From positions 926,156 through 990,155 of the forward strand of contig JADDTR010000007.1 in assembly GCA_015345905.1 (NCBI GenBank): DNA of 64,000 bases, in the 5' to 3' direction. The notes under the pieces were generated by a model. The model made no database searches, was not told the origin of the DNA, and saw only the letters and a list, made by a program, of their open reading frames with translations. This stretch comes from Aotearoamyces nothofagi. Taxonomy: Eukaryota; Ascomycota; Leotiomycetes; Leotiales; Tympanidaceae. A program made the translations under genes and the position numbers. This document shows, piece after piece, positions 58,959-64,000 of this stretch; position 1 is the first letter of the stretch, and each line of letters starts with the position of its first letter.

Positions 58959-61842
58959 ATGGCCGACGAGTTCGCAGCTCCTGTGAAAGGCCTGATCAAC
59001 GCCTTCCACAAGGCCATTATTATCACCCAGAGAATATGCAAGACGGCAACAAGTGGCTCTACTTCGCAGATGCTCGATACTATTGACCCGGCCCAAGCAT
59101 TAGAGAGATCGCTCACACAGAGCGAGTATCGATTGAAAGATGCCTACTCCCAGAGTACGAAAGTTTTGGGCAGACGCTTCGCTGAGGCTATTGTCAACGA
59201 CTGTCTGTTATGATTCACAATCTGCGACAGGATCACATACTAACTACTCCCAGGCAATTGTACTGGTAGGCTTCAAGGCCTCATTAACAACCTACTCGAA
59301 CATATTATTAGCCTAAGCGATTATCTGGACGATCCAAATACCTTTGACTTAGGCTCCTTTCGATATTTACAACGAGAATCAGAACGGTGTTGTGATCAGG
59401 CGTTGGATACACTTGGGTACTTGCATAAGCAGATGCTTCAGATAGATCTCCAGCGAAATCGGCTGCCTGCTAGGGATGATCGGGGGCAGTTGACCAGTAT
59501 AAGTGCGGCAAGTTCATCATTATCTCCTAGCCCTCCGCCTTTTCCCAAACTCAATGTTCGAGGTCAAAATGTACAGCCTAAGCCTACCAACATTTCAAAG
59601 ACCGAGACTTCAACAAATCATATTGACAGTCTCTCGCATCATAAGCCATCATTGCCCATTGTACCGATAGGAAAGCCATACGGTAGCTATAAAGGAAAAC
59701 AACCAATTGTACGGCAGGAAGTTATACGAGCGGTGGCAAACCCAGAAGCACCAATAGTGAAGTTAATTGAGAGAGAAGAGGTAATTCGTCAGATGACTTC
59801 GAACGAGGAACTTCTAGAGAGGCGGAGGATATCAAAACTTTCTTTCCATCAGGACTTAAAACATCTCCAGCAATCGACAGTTTACTCCTCAGCCTCGACG
59901 ACGGCGCCTCTTGATAGTACTCCGACGGGCTCTCGTGACTTAGTTTCAGTGGCAAAGTTTTCCACAAGTCCAACTTCACCATCGAACCTGACTTCTCCGG
60001 CTTCCATGGCAGTCATTCGAGGGACAAACTCCAGCCGAGTAGCTTCTACTTTGAATGATTTGCCATTAGATGCCACAAATGCCAAGAAGAACTCTGCCGT
60101 GGATCGAGAGCCTGTGATTGACGGGTGGGCAAATCCTATCACCAGGAGCAGGCATGACTCTGAACAAATGATATTCGGACTCCCAGAATCTCCACCATTG
60201 AGTGAAGAAAGCCAATCTGGCGCCGAGGACTGGGGAATATTAGCAAGGACACTTAAGTTGCCCAACTTCGGGAGAGGTGTAGAAGGTGGCTTGGAAGTTG
60301 CCGGCCAGGCAGTTTCGGACCCTGAGAAAATGCTTGCGAATGAAGGTCACAATCAGCTTCAGCTAACACCAGCCCTATCTACGCAATCCACCGATTACCC
60401 AATGAGACACGACGCATCATTTTATCAATATGGAGGTTTCTGTGATGGAGCAAAGATGATGATGAGAGGCGAGACTGGTGCGATGAAAATTGATAAAAAG
60501 CCAGGTGTAAGAACCCTCGAAGTTTTATTACTCACATGCAACTAATGTGCCTCACAGTATATGGATACTGCGTATATGAAGTGCATCAACTGTGTATATG
60601 AAGTCAGTTGGAGTAAATGGAAAAAGTATGAGAACCTCGACAGTATGTTTCTGAAATTTTGCGGTTCTATCAGCCTTTCTAACCCAGCTATTAGAAGCAG
60701 GAATATACGGCTCTGGTAATGCTCGGTTTCGATTGAGCCTTTTGTGCAAGTCGCATTTAAAATCAAAGCGGACTAGTGACCCTGACACATATGCGGTATG
60801 TGTGCTCAACTACATATTCTAGATACAAATGGCTAATAATGAACAGTGTATGTTCTGTGTTGAGGATAATAAGACGATAGAAGACTACGATGCTACAAGT
60901 ATATTCAATTTATCCTTCCCCGTTATACGCCCATACTTACCCATTCAGTTTTCTTCACAGCGGAGCAACTACTTCGTCACCTTCAAAAACACCCACGTCC
61001 ATTAAAAGAATTAGATGGCTTCAAAGTTATATACGGTCACCAATCGGATGTTTTCGATTTTGATCTTCATTTTAAGACTATGGAACTGGCCCCTAATCCT
61101 TTCGCGGATATCAAGGCAAGACTAGCTGCGCATCCCACGTCATATGCGTTGGTTGATCATCGCGATCATATGAAAGGGTTTAGAGAGAGGGACCCTGAAG
61201 GTCACAAAACGCTTCAATTTGCCATTGGAGCCCACATTGTCGGGGTGTAAGTTTCTATTCTATTACGATATTTTCCGATTCTATAATTTTAACTTCGCTC
61301 ACAGAACTTACCCGTCTCGCTTCAACGGTACGTGGTGCAGTGGTTACCATGATGGCGAAAAGGCATTCTTTCCCGCTCACGCAATTCAACTAAACCAACC
61401 TGTCAAAGACGATGTAATCATGAATCCAAAATCAACCTTAACCGCTACCGCAAAATGGGAGCACAAACCGAAATACCCTAACAGTGGCTGGCTATCCTTC
61501 GGTAAGAAAGATAAAATTATCCACATTGGTTACCCTTACCAGGACTACTGGTGTTGGACTGGTCAGAATTCTAAAGGCAAGTGGGGTCTCTTCCCAGCGT
61601 GTTTTGTGGATGGCCTTACGGAGGTCGAAGGTGGGCCACCAGGAGGTCTTAATGCCCTGACAGGAAGAAGCGGATTTGGGAGCTTTACAGTTGGCAGCGC
61701 GGCATCAACGAACAGTGGCAATAGCCATGGATGGGGAAGCTTGACAAGAGTTACAACTATGCGACCCTTTCACAGAAGGGGGACTGGCACGAGCCACTCC
61801 AGTACGGGCAGTTCGGCAAATATTGCTAGTCCGACGGAGTGA
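58959..61842 (+). CDS. Large SH3 protein with Cys/His zinc-finger-like module
   Basis: Seven exons: 58959-59202, 59254-60506, 60558-60642, 60695-60795, 60847-60898, 60949-61246 and 61305-61842, giving 856 residues. The first 170 residues are helical with Cys pairs. A Ser/Thr/Pro-rich disordered middle (170-490) follows. Next comes a Cys/His set C508-x2-C511, C545-x2-H548, C562-x2-C565 and a later His. An SH3-like region occupies about 640-790, with DYWCWTGQNSKGKWGLFP as the best SH3 signature, preceded by a similar GTWCSGYHDGEKAFFPA. It looks like an adaptor of the cell cortex, but I do not know the family. Exon 4 may start at 60695 or three bases later, both in frame. Confidence 0.78.
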
Positions 61843-62040
61843 ATCGATATAATGAAGAATCATTATACTTGATAATACGGAAAGGTGGGCTAGAGCGTGC
61901 TGTGCAAAGGGTGTAAAATAAGGGAAATCGTGCTTCAAAAACCATACTGGAGATCCGATAAGACTTCGCATGATATCCTCTCTCGGCTGCGTGCCGAGCT
62001 TGATTTAGCTTCGATCGGTACTCATTACATTAAGCCCATT
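61843..62040. other. 3' region of the SH3 gene
   Basis: About 200 bp, nothing recognised. Confidence 0.4.
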
Positions 62041-62998
62041 TAGTAAAGGCAAAGAAATGCGGCACGGAAGGTGAGCGATTTAGATGAGTACGATGGAGCT
62101 TTGGAGAAGAGGGAGGAGGATAAAGCGCTCGTGGACAGCGGGCAGATGACAAAGGAGGAGTTCATTGCCAACGCTCTGATAGGGCCCGGCTGTCCCCCCT
62201 GTTCCTCGTCGTTTGTGGTCAACGATGAAATGAGAAATGACGAAGGCCTGTTCCATAAGCTGGCTGGCTGGATCGGCTTGCGAGCTGCAGAGCTAAGAGG
62301 GGCCATAAAGATGGGATGAGGAGAGATTGCACGATAACCACCAACGTGGCTAATCGTGGTGGTTAACGACGTGTTTAGTGTTGTTGCTAGAGTTCGTGAT
62401 TTGCAGGCTATACTTGAGGAGAAGAAAAGGATTCGAGACATTGAGATAATGAAAAAGGACAAGAAGGCGAAGAAGAGGGAAAGGAAGAAGTGAAGGATAG
62501 ATAGCATACGGCCAGGAAGGTTTCTCCAGGCATTGCTGAGTGGTTCAGCCATGAGCAGATTGCCGTTCGATGTTAATCAGACTCTAATAAGCATTATTTC
62601 CGTTTAAAATCTCCATTCTTTGGGATTAAACGATGTTGTGTAGGAGACATGACCGAGTACTGGATTGAGTAACTTAGACCAGCGAACAATTAGGGGTCCA
62701 CGGCGGAACGCGATCGGAGAGAAATGTATTGATACGACAGATTTACGGCCATAAGCTCATTTCAAACCTCGCTGCACTAGAGAAGGAACAAAAGGAAGGC
62801 AGGTTTGCAGATATTCTCTCAGAACTTTTAAGGAAGACTGGACAAGCTGAAGGATAACCGGAAGCGCTGTACAGGTACAAATAGTTTTTGTCTAACAGGT
62901 GAGTACCTCAAGCAACCAAGCCCAAGGTATATAGCTGACGACGATGAGGACGACAATGATGAGGAGATGAAGGACTTTATTATCGATGATGAGTAGGT
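62041..62998 (+). pseudogene. Coding-looking fragments, probable gene relics
   Basis: Plus-strand frames with protein-like composition but no complete gene. One is 62071-62319 (DEYDGALEKREEDKALVDSG, no ATG, internal MTKEEFI). A second, Lys-rich, runs roughly 62403-62492 and ends KKAKKRERKK. A third near 62740-62858 contains LISNLAALEKEQKEGRF. A last acidic tail (EEMKDFIIDDE) ends at about 62996. I could not join them by splicing. They border the AT-rich segment and may be remains of a gene hit by RIP or rearrangement; a real but undeciphered gene is also possible. Confidence 0.3.
62335..62365. repeat. Short inverted repeat
   Basis: Stem TAACCACCA (62335-62343) pairs perfectly with TGGTGGTTA (62357-62365) around a 13-nt loop. 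Confidence 0.6.
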
Positions 62999-62999
62999 A

Positions 63000-64000
63000 G
63001 ATAGATTAATTCATTAAGTTGTATATTACAATTTGTTATAGGTCGGTTATATTCTTATAGGTCTATATACCTTGTTTAAAATATTTTGTAAATCCAAGTA
63101 TTCAAGTATTACTATAGACTATTACTATAGATCAGCTTTATAAAACTATATCAGCTATTATATTATATAGATCTTATTACTTCTCTTTATTATAATTCAA
63201 CTTCTATCTTAAGACTTAATATCTATAATATTACTTAATACTAATATCAATATTAATAACTCTTTTAACTTTTTAAAGTAAAGAGAAATACTAGACTTTA
63301 TAAAAATACTAAACTTATATATATAATATAGATATTTAATAAAGAGTAAAAATAGTGTATATAGTAGTTAGAGAAGGTTTAAAAAGAGCTTTTAAAAAGT
63401 AAATTTACTAAGATTATATAGACAAAGTCTAAGAGATTCTAAACTTAGTCTTCTTTCTATTAGACTAATGAAATCAAAACTAGAATTACTAAAATAGTAT
63501 ATCGATTATATTAGAAAGTTTATTCTTATTTTTAGTCTAAGTAGTATAGTAGTAGTATTTCTATATTTATCTATTATTTAGAAAGATATATAATAGAGAC
63601 TTCTATATAGATATAGATTGATCTAGTAAATATTATATCTATATAGATATATTTACTTTGATAATCAAATAGTAATATTGAATAGTAATACTATTTGATT
63701 TAATAGAGTTCAATATTACTATTTTCAATCAATAGTTAATAAGAATAATTATATATTACAATTATATCTACAAGCTTTCTATTTTAAATCATTGAAAATA
63801 AAGAGCTATATAAGATATTTATAATACTTAGATTTAATATCAAGATTCTAGATTATACAACTGTTTAGTCAATTCTAGATAAACTATTAATTGATTTACT
63901 TTTGATTAATAAAATATCTCTAGTTCTTAATAGCTAATAAAGTCCTTTTAGACAATTATTTATAGCTATTCTAGATTATTATATTATAAAGGATTAAAAG
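63000..64000. repeat. AT-rich, RIP-like degenerate segment
   Basis: About 1 kb of roughly three-quarters A+T sequence, dominated by TpA steps and ApT, with few CpA or CpG. It contains no open frame of note. The abrupt change of composition after about 63000 and the nested inverted repeats are what RIP-mutated transposon remains look like in filamentous ascomycetes. I cannot identify the source element by eye. Confidence 0.6.
63666..63724. repeat. Inverted repeats inside the AT-rich segment
   Basis: A 16-bp arm AAATAGTAATATTGAA (63667-63682) is perfectly complementary to 63709-63724. Overlapping it, CAAATAGTA (63666-63674) pairs with TACTATTTG (63689-63697). Either hairpin could form. Confidence 0.65.

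Overview
This window is nuclear DNA from a filamentous ascomycete (Pezizomycotina; Leotiomycetes is my best guess, not proven). The reasons are dense monocistronic genes on both strands, short 46-160 bp introns with GT..AG ends and CTAAC/CTAAT-type branch sites, fungal-specific families (KapC, Dad4, Erg25, Nca2, Ist2, Hgh1), and an extremely AT-rich end segment of the kind left by repeat-induced point mutation (RIP). I found no rRNA, tRNA, CRISPR array, intact transposon or viral gene. Exon structures were assembled by hand from splice signals, phase and family conservation. Each gene with an assembled structure closes in frame, except the two I call pseudogenes.

Layout. 1-16700 holds housekeeping genes: kapC (bZIP regulator), arp5, dad4, ies6, got1, profilin, pterin carbinolamine dehydratase, erg25, nca2 and a sec4-like Rab. 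arp5 and ies6, whose products form one module of the INO80 remodeler, sit about 1.1 kb apart with dad4 between them. 16900-20800 is a divergent pair: an unknown mitochondrial-type protein and an AFG2/DRG1-type AAA ATPase.

20800-39500 is looser and more accessory. It contains a small secreted Cys-containing protein, a secreted S28 prolyl peptidase, a cytochrome P450 with an 11-nt microexon, an unknown 338-aa protein, an interrupted ISG12/IFI6-like gene, a PLP amino-acid decarboxylase, a DUF427 protein (also with an 11-nt exon), an Ayr1-like dehydrogenase and an M20-type peptidase.

40000-61900 alternates housekeeping and accessory genes: enp1, a broken gene joining an OTU-like domain to SAP-like repeats, a secreted SGNH esterase with two GC-AG introns, hgh1, an Asteroid nuclease-like gene, a Prs5-like PRPP synthetase subunit, a metallophosphoesterase, ist2, and an 856-aa SH3/zinc-finger protein of unknown role. 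62000-63000 carries coding-looking fragments without a complete gene, and 63000-64000 is AT-rich sequence with inverted repeats.

There is no operon logic. Secretory-route genes (got1, sec4, ist2) and ribosome or translation factors (enp1, afg2, hgh1) recur but are not clustered. No single new system stands out. The most unusual items are gene-structure oddities (a start codon split by an intron, an ATG-only exon, microexons, GC-AG introns) and the OTU-SAP and ISG12-like disrupted genes.
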